NCBI GenBank assembly: GCA_036897095.1
Contig: JAYMSP010002085.1
Span: 1-26,452 of the forward strand
Direction: 5' to 3'
DNA from: Plantago elongata
Lineage: Eukaryota; Streptophyta; Magnoliopsida; Lamiales; Plantaginaceae
Length of the DNA stretch: 26,452 nucleotides
Shown piece after piece: positions 10,213-20,789 of the stretch (position 1 is its first letter; the number at the start of each line of letters is the position of its first letter). Below the pieces are notes generated by a model. The model was not told the origin of the DNA. It was given only the letters and a program-made list of their open reading frames with translations, and searched no databases. The translations under genes and the position numbers were made by a program.

Positions 10213-12168
10213 AAAACAGCACAGCCGGAGCTACAACTGGGCTGGGGTGTGCTGAAGCCGACCCAAAATTCTGAAAGAGTTCCATATATTATATATCTTG
10301 GAACTTTGTGAAAATATGGCTGGTGTAATTTGCTAATACTATAATAGTTTATCCTCAAACATGCAAGAAGAGAGGGGAAAGACTCTTGGCATAAGGGTAG
10401 TTTTCGATTTCTTATTATATTTTATTGACGATTTGACCTGATTTCGAGTCTTATACAATATTTTAGTTTAACTTTTAAGTTTTCCAGCTACCTTTCTCTT
10501 TCCTTAATTTATTCTATTTTGTTATATACTCCTCATCAATCTTCATATTTTTGAATTCATCTTTCTGTCATCTTTTCATTTATTTTTCCTCACCTATCTT
10601 TCATTTTCTTTATTTCTATTTTGTTTTGTTATATACTCATTTCCTTAATCCCTTAATCTCTTTCCTCATCACCTTACCTTTTAACTTCCAATTCTATTTC
10701 TTTTAACATGTATCCCTGTTAACTTGTCTAGACAACTCCTTCTTACTTTTTATATTTTCCTCTCTCATTGCATTTTCTTATTATTTATGTAAGCCATATA
10801 ACTATCGTGTGAATTATTTATTTATATTACATATTAGGTAGAAAAAATAATGTATTTATTAATATACATCACATTTATTTAACTTTTCAAATTGATATTT
10901 TTAAATAAATTAACATACAATACTAAAGTGGTTTGTGATTTTAATTGTACCATAATATTAGCCCACCCAGAAATCATTTTCTGGATCGGCCCTTGGGTTT
11001 GGGAGTTGCTATAATACATTGTCACTGGAAATTGACTTAAATTAGTAAATAAATGCAACCACATTGACTCAGTGCAATTAAGTCTATGTATTAGACAAGG
11101 AAAAAAAGATCAAGTTAAAAATGAAAACCACGACCTACGCATGTTACGATCAATAATGCCTGGAAATGCAAATTTAAAGGCCATATTTAGCCAATTCAGG
11201 AACTGGGAAAGGTTAACACAATTTAGTCACCTTTTTGTTTGAACTTTTTCCAAATACATAAATATATTCCCAACTCTCTTTATTCTCCGTTCAATAAACT
11301 CCCAGAATTTCTGATTTCTTCAATTACACCCAAAATGTTAAGATGATTTTGCACAATATTTTCACTTCCATTTCCGCATATCCTTGGCAATTTTCTATAT
11401 AAAAAGAGTACTCTCATAAACCTTTTATCATAAAATATTATAAAAGTCAATTATTAGCAAAATTAATAATCCGTCGTCATGCATGATAGCAGCAATATTT
11501 GAGTATGATCAATTGAACACCGCAATACGGGGATGACTTGAAACAAATGAAAAATGATCAATTACAGTACCATTGTACATAGACTTTAGTTGACATGCAA
11601 ATATGTTGCTTAGAAATTGGGCGGTGGCTCTGTAGTAGCTAGCTAGCTTATACTTGTTACAATTGCTAACAACAGAGGTATATCAAGATTCTTGGCGTAT
11701 ATATGAGATAACTGTACGAATTATTGTTATCCGAGTTGCGGAAGGCACGTAACTGTGTCGTTTGCCAGCACCCAAATAAGTAGAATACCTTTCTAATTCA
11801 GGATATACTCATATACTCCTAATTTAGGAACTTCATTTCATGATTTCATTTGAACTTTTCAACGAGTATCGTATAATTTGTATTTAAATTAAATCAAGTT
11901 AACTAGAAGTTTAAGTGGACGAGGATGCCACCAGGGTGGGGTTGAGTCGGAACATAAAATTACGAGCACAATTCTCGATCTCCAATACAGTGTACTCGTG
12001 GATAAATACAGATTCTATTTCGCATATTCTCGAGTAACATCTAATCATGTTATATATGTATTGGATGCCATAATATACGTAGGTTATTTTGTTTTGTTAC
12101 TAATTAAATGTAGTACATTTTGTCTCCATTTGATGCTGGTTGATACGTGCGGTTTAGGCAACTAATTC
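10213..12168. other. Intergenic stretch with a long C/T-rich segment
   Basis: No gene is supported. About 10,470-10,790 is strongly C/T-biased on the plus strand and contains a repeated TATTTTGTTATATACTC-like word (near 10513 and again near 10617). CCAGAAATCATTTTCTGG at 10968-10985 is a short inverted repeat. The remainder is AT-rich. Confidence 0.5.
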
Positions 12169-12211
12169 ATACTACCAAAAACGATGCACCGCGCTAACCG
12201 TTAGCGTGGTG
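12169..12211. repeat. Perfect-looking hairpin next to a CACTA-like end
   Basis: CACCGCGCTAAC (12187-12198) and GTTAGCGTGGTG (12200-12211) pair in 11 of 12 positions with a single base between them. Just before it, ACTACCAAAAACG resembles the CACTACCARAAA start of plant CACTA (EnSpm) elements, which often carry GCTAGCG-type subterminal words. No second end or transposase was identified, so this is at most a fragment. Confidence 0.35.
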
Positions 12212-12469
12212 ATTATAAATATAAATTAATTGAATTTACGTCGTATACGAATTCACATATTATATATTTTATGAAACATTTATATTTTAAATGGATAAAT
12301 ACAAAAAAAAGATCTAGTATTACCAATTCGTAAGTAAAAGAATCTTTTCAATTTATTGGTTGGGTAAGTTGGTTTAGACCAACTCAAAATGTATATCTTT
12401 TACTATTTATTAGGTGTGAGGTGTCTTAAACATTTAGTAGTTTAAGGAGTTATGTGATATAGTTATAAT

Positions 12470-12531
12470 CGCATGCGCGCGCGTGCGCGCACACACACAC
12501 ACACACACAGATATATATATATATATATATA
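12470..12531. repeat. Compound GC/AC/AT microsatellite
   Basis: About 40 bases of strictly alternating pyrimidine and purine run from 12470 to 12509, first CG-rich and then (AC)n. After one GA interruption an (AT)n tract continues to about 12530. The first part is a classic Z-DNA-prone sequence and the second is cruciform-prone. Confidence 0.95.
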
Positions 12532-12534
12532 AAT

Positions 12535-14001
12535 AATGGAATATATATAATTATGAGCAAAAATAAAATACATAGGCATGAATGCATTGAGTCTTGTTAA
12601 TGGATACAATACACGTCAAATATCCAAAAGTTCAAAACTACTCAAAAGCTATTGCCATCAGTTCTAGTTTAGTTTCTTTGCATGAACCAAATCAACAACC
12701 ACAACATTCACCTAAACTGAGTCAATCACCCTGTTCTAAAGTGTTTTCAGTTTCTTAAAAAAATTTCCTTTGACCACATCTGTAAAAACTCTGAAGGAGT
12801 GTTGTGTGAGGTTGCGAGTGGAGAAAAACTGAAATAGACTTTCTAGCAGGTTGCTGAAAAATAGAGAAGAAGCTCTAAACAGAGTGCAATAATTAAACGA
12901 TACATTAACATGATAATTGAAAACGTATTATATTATTAGAGAATAGAGAAAAAGTGTTAAATAAATTATAAAAGTAAAACGACACTTTAATAAGTACCAT
13001 GATAATTTAATAGAATAATAAGAAATTTATTATATTATTTAATTGGTATTACTTGCCTAGCTAAATCTTGATCATTATTTCTGAAAAAATTTCAGTTTCA
13101 TTTCATGTCTATCATTATTTGCGCCAGGTCAGGTCTATGCAGTGTTTGATTATAATCTATATTCTATATATTGCTTTGGTTGTTGCCTTACTCCATTCAT
13201 TTCCATGCTTAATCAATTCTTTCCATGGACTGGCATCTCTTAATCATGGATAACAGTCAACTCCATATACGTCTCACTTACTTAATTCCAAATCCCAGGC
13301 ATCAACTCATCTTCAATTTGTCTTCGCTTTTATGTTATGGATTAGGTATTACACTCCCAAATTTTCCACTTGCTAACTCAATCAGTTGACAAGTAAACGA
13401 CTTAGCTTGTTGAGGTTGAGGCTATACACCTTTTATTATATACTACATATGGATAAAAAAGTGATAAAGAATTGCCAACTTCTATAACGAAGATTGTATT
13501 TTTAATAAAAGTTCCACTTATCCACTAGTTATAACTTTTTTTTATACTAGTTTAGAATATAATCATAGCAATTTTGTGCACTACGTGCACGTCAGCAACA
13601 AATTACTCATATTTTTGTTCTTTGAAGAAAAAACAATCCATATACCTTTTTATTCGACATGGTCTAGCCCGACTCGAACCATTAACACCTAACTGGTCGA
13701 GATCCAATAACATTGAACAACACATATAACGTCTTCGATTAATATTTGTTAATTGTTATCAAATATGAGTTTAGAATTTGAATTCAGCCCAATTCAAACC
13801 AAACTAAAACACAAAACATGCTAGACACAATTATCAGACGGGTGCTCACCCCCATCCCATCTTTTTTAAAAATGTCTCACGAATATATTTTCACATGTTC
13901 TTATAGATATTGGTTTCTCCAGCGGTGTGCGGGAGGGGTCCTACCCCTATGTGAACAATATTATTTTAAATGAACATTCAACTCGTCTAGTAGAACAAAG
14001 A
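12535..14001. other. Intergenic stretch
   Basis: No supported gene. A 61-codon frame at 13068-13253 has no recognisable motif. GACTCGAACCATT at 13670-13682 looks like the complement of a tRNA B box, but no matching A box lies upstream. GCGGGAGGGGTCCTACCCC (about 13929-13947) holds a small GGGGT/ACCCC stem. Confidence 0.5.
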
Positions 14002-14118
14002 TTTTTTTTTTTAAATGTTAAAAATGACTCGAACCCCAACCTATTAATTAGAGGAGAACGTTTTATCCTAAGCCGTACTTTATTGTCTCCAGTAGACCAA
14101 TGGTGTCGGACCAGGTAT
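14002..14118 (-). mobile_element. Degraded tRNA-like SINE copy
   Basis: On the minus strand a box A-like TGGTCTACTGG (14089-14099) is followed by a box B GGTTGGGGTTCGAGTC (14026-14041) and, shortly after, an A-rich tail (complement of the T run at 14002-14012). The segment from box B outward matches the SINE at 20806-20899 closely (TTCGAGTCA, then TTTTTAAC, then an A run). No target-site duplication was recognised, so the ends are approximate. It lies about 60 bases upstream of the promoter boxes of the next gene. Confidence 0.55.
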
Positions 14119-14175
14119 ATCCATTTTCATTCTTCCAAAATGAAAACATAAATGTAGACCTAGTCAAGAGCAAGA

Positions 14176-14301
14176 GCCCAATTGGGTGATTTATTTAGAA
14201 GCCCAGCCCAACATATCCCTCATGTGCAGAATGCAGCCGTCAACAGTCAACAGCTTCATCTCTCACTCTCCGACTCTCATATCACAGTCTGTGGCGGGAA
14301 A
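14176..14301 (+). promoter_or_regulatory. Promoter with GCCCA (site II) boxes and an E2F consensus
   Basis: GCCCA occurs at 14176-14180, 14201-14205 and 14206-14210. GGCGGGAAA at 14293-14301 is the reverse complement of TTTCCCGCC, the canonical E2F-binding site, and lies 24 bases before the ATG. A doubled GTCAACA sits at 14239-14252 (TTGAC cores on the other strand). The region between is C/T-rich and TATA-less. GCCCA boxes together with E2F sites are a known pairing in plant genes expressed in dividing cells, for example PCNA. Function here is inferred. Confidence 0.45.
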
Positions 14302-14324
14302 ATTGCATCTCTAATTCTCCATCA

Positions 14325-17300
14325 ATGTCGGCATTTCCAGAAATCACTTCTCTCTTCGCCTCACTCGCCTCCAATCTCCAATCCCCTAATCCGACGGTTA
14401 CAGAAGAAATCGAAATCACAATCTCGAATCTGAACCGTTCACTCAACCTGAGCGAAATCCCCAAAACTCGCGTCTTAGACACAGCCCTCTCCCTCATGTG
14501 CTTCTCTTCTCCACAGGTTTGTCCATCCTTACACCATACGATAGTATTCAATGGAATTGATTTTGATTGCTTGTAATTCCGTTTTTTGTTAGGTTTATGA
14601 TTCTGCATTTGAGTATACCGTGAGGACGATTGTTACTGTTTTGACATCTTCTGTCGAATGTAAGGCGTTTGAAGTAAACAATGAGCAGGTTATGAAAGTA
14701 GGCGGGTCGATTATGAGAACCGATGTTGTAATTATCATGGATTGGTGTGATGCTTTATTGGGAAAATTGGAAGGACATAAAGGTTAGTAAATAATACTAA
14801 CATTCATGTTCTGAAGAATCAGAGTTTTCCGTTTCTATAGATGTATTATTATGCAAAATTTAAATCTCAATCCAGCTGAATGCAGAACTAATGTATCTGC
14901 TAATTATAGACTAGAAGTCAATAATGAATCTACAACACTTATCCAATAAGTTAGTACTTCTGGTTTTTACCTGGTAGCGCACGTATCGAATTTTGTTCCC
15001 TGGGAAAAATCATGTTAGAATGTCATTAATGGTGATAGTTATGTAGCTTTTTAAGGAGGCAAGAAGAAAGTTAAAAGACCTCAAGTTATGGATGCTTTGT
15101 CTCGACTCCATAGGTCTCAGATTTGGGATATTTGCCTGTTATATGCCTGGTGATTCACTTTAGACCCATAGATATGCATATAAATATGCTATAATTTGAA
15201 TCTTTTTGGCATATCCTGAGGAATTTTGTGTGCCAGGTGATCTTTGTGATCTGCTTTTGTACTGCGTCATCAGGATGGCAGCTCTTGCTCCAAGCCTGTA
15301 TCATGCGATTACGCCGAGATCTAAGTTGGGGATGAAGTTCAATGATGGCATAACTTCTTTTCTACAAAATACACTCAGCCGCTTACCCAATGAAATCAAC
15401 ATCGGAAGAAACAAAATACCTTTGAGGTGTGATGTGAGTGCAATCTGTGATCCGTAACTGTTGCTTTGGTTATTTTTATTTCAAACTTGTCATGTCCAGC
15501 GACATTTAATTCTTGCTTTCATTCTTCATTTCTTTAAATGGCTCTTCAAACGCTGAGTGCAATATGACACTTTTACAGTGCTGAGATATTTCTTCAACTT
15601 CCACTTAAGATGTTGAACATTAAGTCCAATCAATCATGCAGTTGCAATTTCACATCCTTAAATAGTTGATGATCACTTTAGAAAATTTTATAATGGCTTC
15701 TTTGCAGATTGCTGATTTGGCATTTGGATCCCATGATTTTGAAGCAAGACTTGTCAGATATCTTGCAGGAATTGACTCAAAGGCCTTTCCTATATTTGCG
15801 CTCAGAGTTTTATGAGCGGGTTGATTGGCGACACAAATTAATAGGCCTAGTAATGTCACCCGCATTTTTCGTTGAGACAAGGGCATTATTGCACCACTGG
15901 TTTCTTGTAACGTAAGTGCTTAGTCTTTGTTTTCATATTTTTATTACCTCGTAAACTTGCTTGATAAGTCTGACATTTACTGCCAATTTATCTTAAGTGC
16001 TAATGCCAATTTGTTACCATATTTTTTGTTTTTGCAATTCATCCTGCTACTACAAAGTTCTCTGAAGTATATGATTGTTTTAGGAATATGTCAGATTTGA
16101 TGTGATAATCAATTTTTATCTCTCCAAGTTGTCGGCATTTTATCAGATGCCTTGCAATTTTAGCATATAATTAAGTATCCTTTACTGTTCTACTGAACTC
16201 GCTTCTCATGCCAGGGGATTGGGTTCCACCATGGAACTGCAGACGGAGTTAGTTGTGCAGTTGCTGGACTTAATATCTAGACCAATGAGCTGGGGAATAT
16301 CTATGGAAGTTGGATCCAAGCTTCCATTTTCTCATGCCTATTTCCCTAGTGATAACCAGTGGTTGAGAATCTTGTCTGGACCCATTACCAAGGAATGTTT
16401 TCAGCATTTACTTCATGTATTATGTGGATCAATTTCTCATACTGGGCGACAATTTCAAACTTCTTCAAAGAAAACTGCTAAAGAGATTGCTATGGTCGAT
16501 CACAAATCGCTATGGTACTTTCTTGGTTTACTTTATCGATATCAGTACATCACTATTTGTTTTTCAACACTAAGTTACTGATTGTCACATTTACAGGTCA
16601 TTGGCAATGAATTTCCCTGGTTGGTTCTCTTTTGCATGTTTTTTGCTCTTTCACAACAGTCCCACAGACTCTTCTTACTCTGGATTCAACTGTGCATTAG
16701 CCAATTCTTATCTATTAAATGGTGTGGAAGAAATTTGTTCTGCTGCAGCAGCAAGGTATATTGTGTGGATCATGAATCCCATGAACAAATCTCATCAAGA
16801 CCTTTTTGTTGATTTTCTACTAAAAGTATCAAAGTCATGGACTGTAAAGTGCTTCAGCTTGAATAAGATTGACAATGTAACAAAGCGCCACCTGAAGGAA
16901 TCTAGAAGGCTTAAATTACATGATAAATCTGGTTTAATATCTCGTGATCTGGATTATAGGACGGTTGGGCTTTGGATCATGGAATTTCAAGACATTTATT
17001 CTACACATTTTGAAGCAAAAGTTAGATTCTCAACTTCTAAAGCTGCTGCATTCAGCTCCCAACACAACCTATTGTTACAGAGGATTCCTCTAGGTATCTT
17101 GCTTTGCTATGTCAATCGTCTGAATACAGATGGGTGTGCTCTGCTTCTGCATTATGCTGCTTCTGGAACCATTAAAAATTCTCTAGTAACCCAGATTTTT
17201 GGAGAGAACACAAAATATGGATTGAAGCAGGATTCAGTTGAATGGACTAAAGAATACACTCAGGCAGAAGCTGTTGCAGGATGTCGAGTTGTCTTTGAGA

Positions 17301-17560
17301 TAACAGATGTAACTGAGAGCATTTGCCCTGCTATATTTGATACTGAAGAGGAAGAACTTAACTTCACCTGTCAACTGAAACTGAAGATTGGAGATTATCT
17401 TGTGAAGTGTATGAACAGGCTACTTGAACTGGAATTTGATAAAGACCAGATGCGAAGGGATCTTCTCCGTAGAGTGATCCATTGGAGACATCAAGGGCGA
17501 GATGTCCATCAATGTGACAAGGACATGGATCATGTGTGTAATGTTTTGAGTGTGCAATAG
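14325..17560 (+). CDS. Unrecognised 679-residue plant protein, six exons
   Basis: Exons: 14325-14516, 14593-14782, 15237-15426, 15708-15911, 16215-16514 and 16597-17560. All introns are GT..AG and the sum is 2040 bases, exactly 680 codons with the TAG. The start ATG opens the first long frame after a C/T-rich leader. The protein is mostly leucine-rich and probably helical. It has no signal peptide, no clear transmembrane helix set and no motif I can name. Notable stretches are LLIWHLDPM at the exon 3/4 joint, a segment ending DHKSLWSLAMNFPGWF spanning exons 5/6, and an acidic patch DTEEEE late in exon 6. The wording feels like a family conserved in land plants, but I cannot name it. The promoter hints at expression in proliferating cells. 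The C-terminal 60 residues are rich in charged residues (KDQMRRDLLRR). The 3' end may continue in non-coding exons, since GTATGA directly follows the stop. Confidence 0.8.
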
Positions 17561-18369
17561 GTATGACAAGCTTCTTCCTTTTGTATGTACAGTAGCAATG
17601 CGAGAATGTGTTCCAATTACTTGGTATTTAGCACCTTAGACTAACAATATTACACAAGTAAAATTATGCTAGTATCTTATCTGATTTCGTGTCTGAATTC
17701 TAACATTAGTAGTAGAATATTAGATATTCCTTAGTGTTGAGTCTTATTTTCAATTTCCACATCATTATTTGATTAGAATAGTGAAAGTAGAAGGAAAAGA
17801 TTAAGATCTGTTGTCAATCTACTGTACTGCATTATCAAGATTTATATTGATCATTGAAAGAACATGAAACACTCTTGACTAACTGACCTGAAAGGCCAAA
17901 ATGTGAAATGTCTCATTTAGTTTCTAATAGATGTTCAAAATACTTGCTAATTGACCATCTGCAGGCTTTGATGATGTTCCAACTCAGCCTTATCAGTTAG
18001 ATTACTTCATAGAATTGTGATAAAATTTGTTAATGTCATTCAATCCTATATAATTCATCTTAATAGTAGTGCAACTATTTTATTGTTGCTTAGTCAAAGA
18101 TGTTTGATATATCACTTTCTGTGAGAAGAAAAACGAATAGATTAGTACCCAGAAAAAAGATAAGACAAATTCAACAAAAGCATGTGCTATATTTTTTGTG
18201 CTCTCTTATCTGCAGGAACACCAGAGCGCTATGTCACTAGTCTAATCCTTTTATCCGCTTGGAACTTTTTTGCTGTATAGATTGAATAAGATGTAATGTC
18301 CCACAAAAAATTAGTTCATGATTTATTTATTAGCAAGTAGAAATAGCATACCTGGAAACCAGTATATAC
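17561..18369. other. 3' flank of the long gene and spacer before the aquaporin
   Basis: No open frame of note. Acceptor-like sites (ATCTGCAG|G at about 17964 and TCTGCAG|G at about 18215) could define 3'-untranslated exons joined to the GTATGA donor right after the stop at 17560. This is speculative. Confidence 0.4.
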
Positions 18370-18392
18370 TTATATATATATATATATGCATG
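18370..18392 (+). promoter_or_regulatory. TATA region and RY core of the aquaporin gene
   Basis: A TATATATA run at 18371-18386 is followed by TGCATG (18387-18392), the RY core on the complementary strand. The ATG is 70-90 bases downstream, leaving room for a leader of about 50 bases. Confidence 0.55.
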
Positions 18393-18462
18393 AGATGTGG
18401 AAACTAGATAGAGCAGACATAGTAGTCATACAATCAAAGTCTAAAACCTTAATATATTAACC

Positions 18463-19321
18463 ATGCCAATCAGCCGGATAACAGTCGGGAGGGTAGCAGA
18501 GGCAACTCACCATGAGGCGCTCAAGGCAGCACTTGCAGAGTTTATATCAACTTTAATATTCGTTTTTGCTGGCCAGGGTTCTGGCATGGCATTCAGCAAG
18601 CTCTCCGATGACGGTGGTAACACCCCTGCTGGCTTAGTTGTAGCTGCCATTGCCCATGCATTTGCACTCTTTGTGGCGGTTTCAGTCTCTGCCAACATCT
18701 CTGGCGGCCATGTCAACCCGGCTGTGACCTTTGGTGCATTTATTGGTGGAAACATTAGTCTTGTGAGGGGGATTCTGTACTGGATTGCTCAGTTGCTTGG
18801 TGCGGTTGTTGCTTGCTTGCTCCTTGGCTTCTCAACTGGTGGTCTGGTGAGTATTCTTGCAATAATTTTAGGAAAATCTTAGGCACTTAAGGCTTCATTT
18901 TGGTGATGAAAATAAAATTTTGTTTCATCCATCAACAATTGTGTAGACTACCCCTGCCTTTGCCTTGTCATCTGGGGTCAGCGCGTGGAATGCTGTAGTT
19001 TTTGAGATTGTGATGACCTTTGGATTGGTGTACACTGTGTACGCCACTGCACTCGACCCTAAAAGGGGCAGTCTGGGGACAATTGCACCCATTGCAATCG
19101 GTTTCATTGTTGGCGCCAATATCTTGGCCGGAGGAGCTTTCGACGGGGGTTCAATGAACCCGGCTGTTTCATTCGGCCCAGCTGTTGTGAGCTGGACATG
19201 GGCTAACCAGTGGATCTACTGGGTTGGGCCTCTGATTGGTGGTGGGCTTGCAGCGGTGGTTTATGAAGTTTTCTTCATCAACCAAACCCATGAACAATTG
19301 CCTACCACATCGGATTATTAA
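18463..19321 (+). CDS. TIP1: Tonoplast intrinsic protein, TIP1-type aquaporin
   Basis: Two exons, 18463-18846 and 18947-19321, with a 100-base GT..AG intron in phase 0 after the STGGL stretch. The product is 252 residues, the usual TIP1 length. It starts MPISRI, as TIP1 proteins do, and has six hydrophobic helices and both NPA boxes (85-87 within SGGHVNPAV, and 199-201 within [10 protein letters not shown]). The selectivity-filter positions by alignment are H65, I187, G196 and V202, with F133 in loop C. TIP1 proteins normally read His-Ile-Ala-Val, so G196 is unusual. It also has SANISGGH where GANISGGH is usual. The C-terminus [11 protein letters not shown] matches the family. TIP1 channels sit in the vacuole membrane and pass water, and commonly urea and hydrogen peroxide. 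Which TIP1 subgroup member it is cannot be decided here. Confidence 0.95.
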
Positions 19322-20157
19322 GCTTTAATTCGTCCTCTTTGCGTGAATCTTTCATTGTATTATTACTTTGTACGTATGTGATTGGATTGTTTTAAATTTG
19401 GTTGGTTGTAAATATGGATTTTCGATTGTAAGTTTGTGACAGTGGTTTGAACGAACCTATGTTGTTCGATTACCGACTGTTTGTCTAATAATGTTATACA
19501 GAGTTCGTCAACATCTTATCTTACTAAGCACTTATTATTAGCAGAATCATCAGATATGTGGAAAACATGTTCATGGTAAAGGAACAGAAATTTATCCGAA
19601 CAGTTCGTTTGGTGAAGGAAGAAGGATGTTTGTGGAAAAGCAAGTAAAATGGTTGCATGGATTCGGTAGCTAATTAAGCAAGCTGGCTAGTTTAGGTTTA
19701 GGGGTCATATCAAATCTAACCGGCAGGGCAAAAGGGGCTAACAACACGTGACCACAGACCACCTTACTAATTGTGACACGCGCGAAATAATCAATTGAAA
19801 ACTATGATGAGAATTTACATACCTATACTTTACCTAAATGGATGGATGGATACAAGGATAGATATTTTCAGTTATTTAGTCCCCATTGGTTATATCGCTG
19901 GAGAGACCATCTCTCCATTCAAATTGAACATTCTGTATAAAAAAATTCAATTTTAATTGAAAAAGTCCACACAAATTCTATATCAATCGGTCCCTTAATT
20001 TCAATTCAGTAATTATCCGTTTAAAAAAAAAAAACATTACAGTTCACTAATGGTAGTGAGATAGTACATAAACTTTGGGTTTACATCAAATCTTCTAAGT
20101 ATCTGAAAAGGTTCCAGTACGCGGCATTAACATAGAAGCTTTTTATAACGAAGGTAG
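19322..20157. other. Spacer between the aquaporin and peptide genes
   Basis: Includes the aquaporin 3' untranslated region (AT-rich, to about 19500). CACGTG at 19745-19750 is a G-box, in an ACACGTGACC context, about 470 bases upstream of the peptide gene's TATA box, and could serve that gene. GATGGATGGAT at about 19840 is a short tandem word. No further gene is supported. Confidence 0.5.
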
Positions 20158-20214
20158 CTAGATCGATCGATCCTATTCCTAGCTATGACATTTCATTTCT
20201 CTAACGGTAACTAC

Positions 20215-20223
20215 TATAAATAG
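20215..20223 (+). promoter_or_regulatory. TATA box of the peptide gene
   Basis: TATAAATAG lies 140 bases before the ATG at 20363 in a suitable AT-rich context. It implies a transcription start near 20250 and a leader of about 110 bases. Confidence 0.7.
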
Positions 20224-20362
20224 AGATATGGACATCGATCATGCCACTTGACTACAACAACAATTGGTATAGTTGAGATTACTTTCTACTCCAAGATATC
20301 TTCAGCAAAGAGACTACTAATTCAGTCACTTATTTCCAGTGTTTGATGAAATTAAGTCCTCC

Positions 20363-20641
20363 ATGGCCAGCACTAGCAAGGTCATATTGTTTTCATTTCT
20401 GGGTCTGCTTCTCCTTTGCAGCGAATTCGAACTCGGTGTAGCTAGGAGAATGTCTCGTACGATTGTTAACTCGGATGAGAGGTTGGAGGTTTCATCTTCG
20501 TCGCCGGAAGCCATGGTGGATCCAGAGATTAAGAATCACCATAATATTCCAAGAGAAATTTGGGATAACAACCAAGGCCCAACCGAGGATATTACTCAAC
20601 CCATGGATCATGGAACCACTGCTGCTCCTCTTCATGGTTGA
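20363..20641 (+). CDS. Small secreted peptide precursor candidate, 92 residues
   Basis: A single-exon frame starting at an ATG in a near-ideal context (CCATGGCC), downstream of a clear TATA box. An in-frame GTG 24 bases earlier is not a plausible eukaryotic start. Residues 1-27 form a textbook signal peptide: a lysine at position 6, a hydrophobic core VILFSFLGLLLL, and a likely cleavage site after GVA (27). The remaining 65 residues are hydrophilic, contain no cysteine and carry an RR right after the cleavage site. The middle holds NHHNIPREIW (58-67) followed by DNNQGP, the kind of short box that secreted plant signalling peptides conserve. A proline- and histidine-containing tail ends in APLHG. 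I do not match it to the CLE, CEP, RGF, PSK, PIP, IDA or CIF families. Its function is unknown; secretion to the apoplast is a sound inference. Confidence 0.75.
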   Translation: MASTSKVILFSFLGLLLLCSEFELGVARRMSRTIVNSDERLEVSSSSPEAMVDPEIKNHHNIPREIWDNNQGPTEDITQPMDHGTTAAPLHG

Positions 20642-20789
20642 TGCTTGATAGTATAGAAATATAGAACTACTGTATGTAAATTAATACTCCCAACTTAGTT
20701 AAAATTAGGTCCTATGTATAATTCTACAACACGGCACAGGTACTAATATGAGTGAGTTGATATTAATTGACTTCATACTTTTATTTTAT

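Noticed and set aside
13655..13710. Possible tRNA gene on the minus strand (GGTTCGAGTC box B)
   Set aside because: No box A, no acceptor or anticodon stem pairing upstream of it. Only the ten-base B-box wording is present.
14107..14116. TCGGACCAGG, the first ten bases of miR166
   Set aside because: The following bases (TATATCC) diverge, no matching arm is present nearby, and it lies at the edge of a SINE copy.
16515..16812. Separate gene or alternative frame covering intron 5 and the start of exon 6
   Set aside because: The frame exists only because the 82-base intron is read through; the spliced frame continues the protein in phase.
18507..18755. Antisense 82-codon frame over the aquaporin
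   Set aside because: A shadow of the aquaporin codons; the sense frame is a clear TIP.
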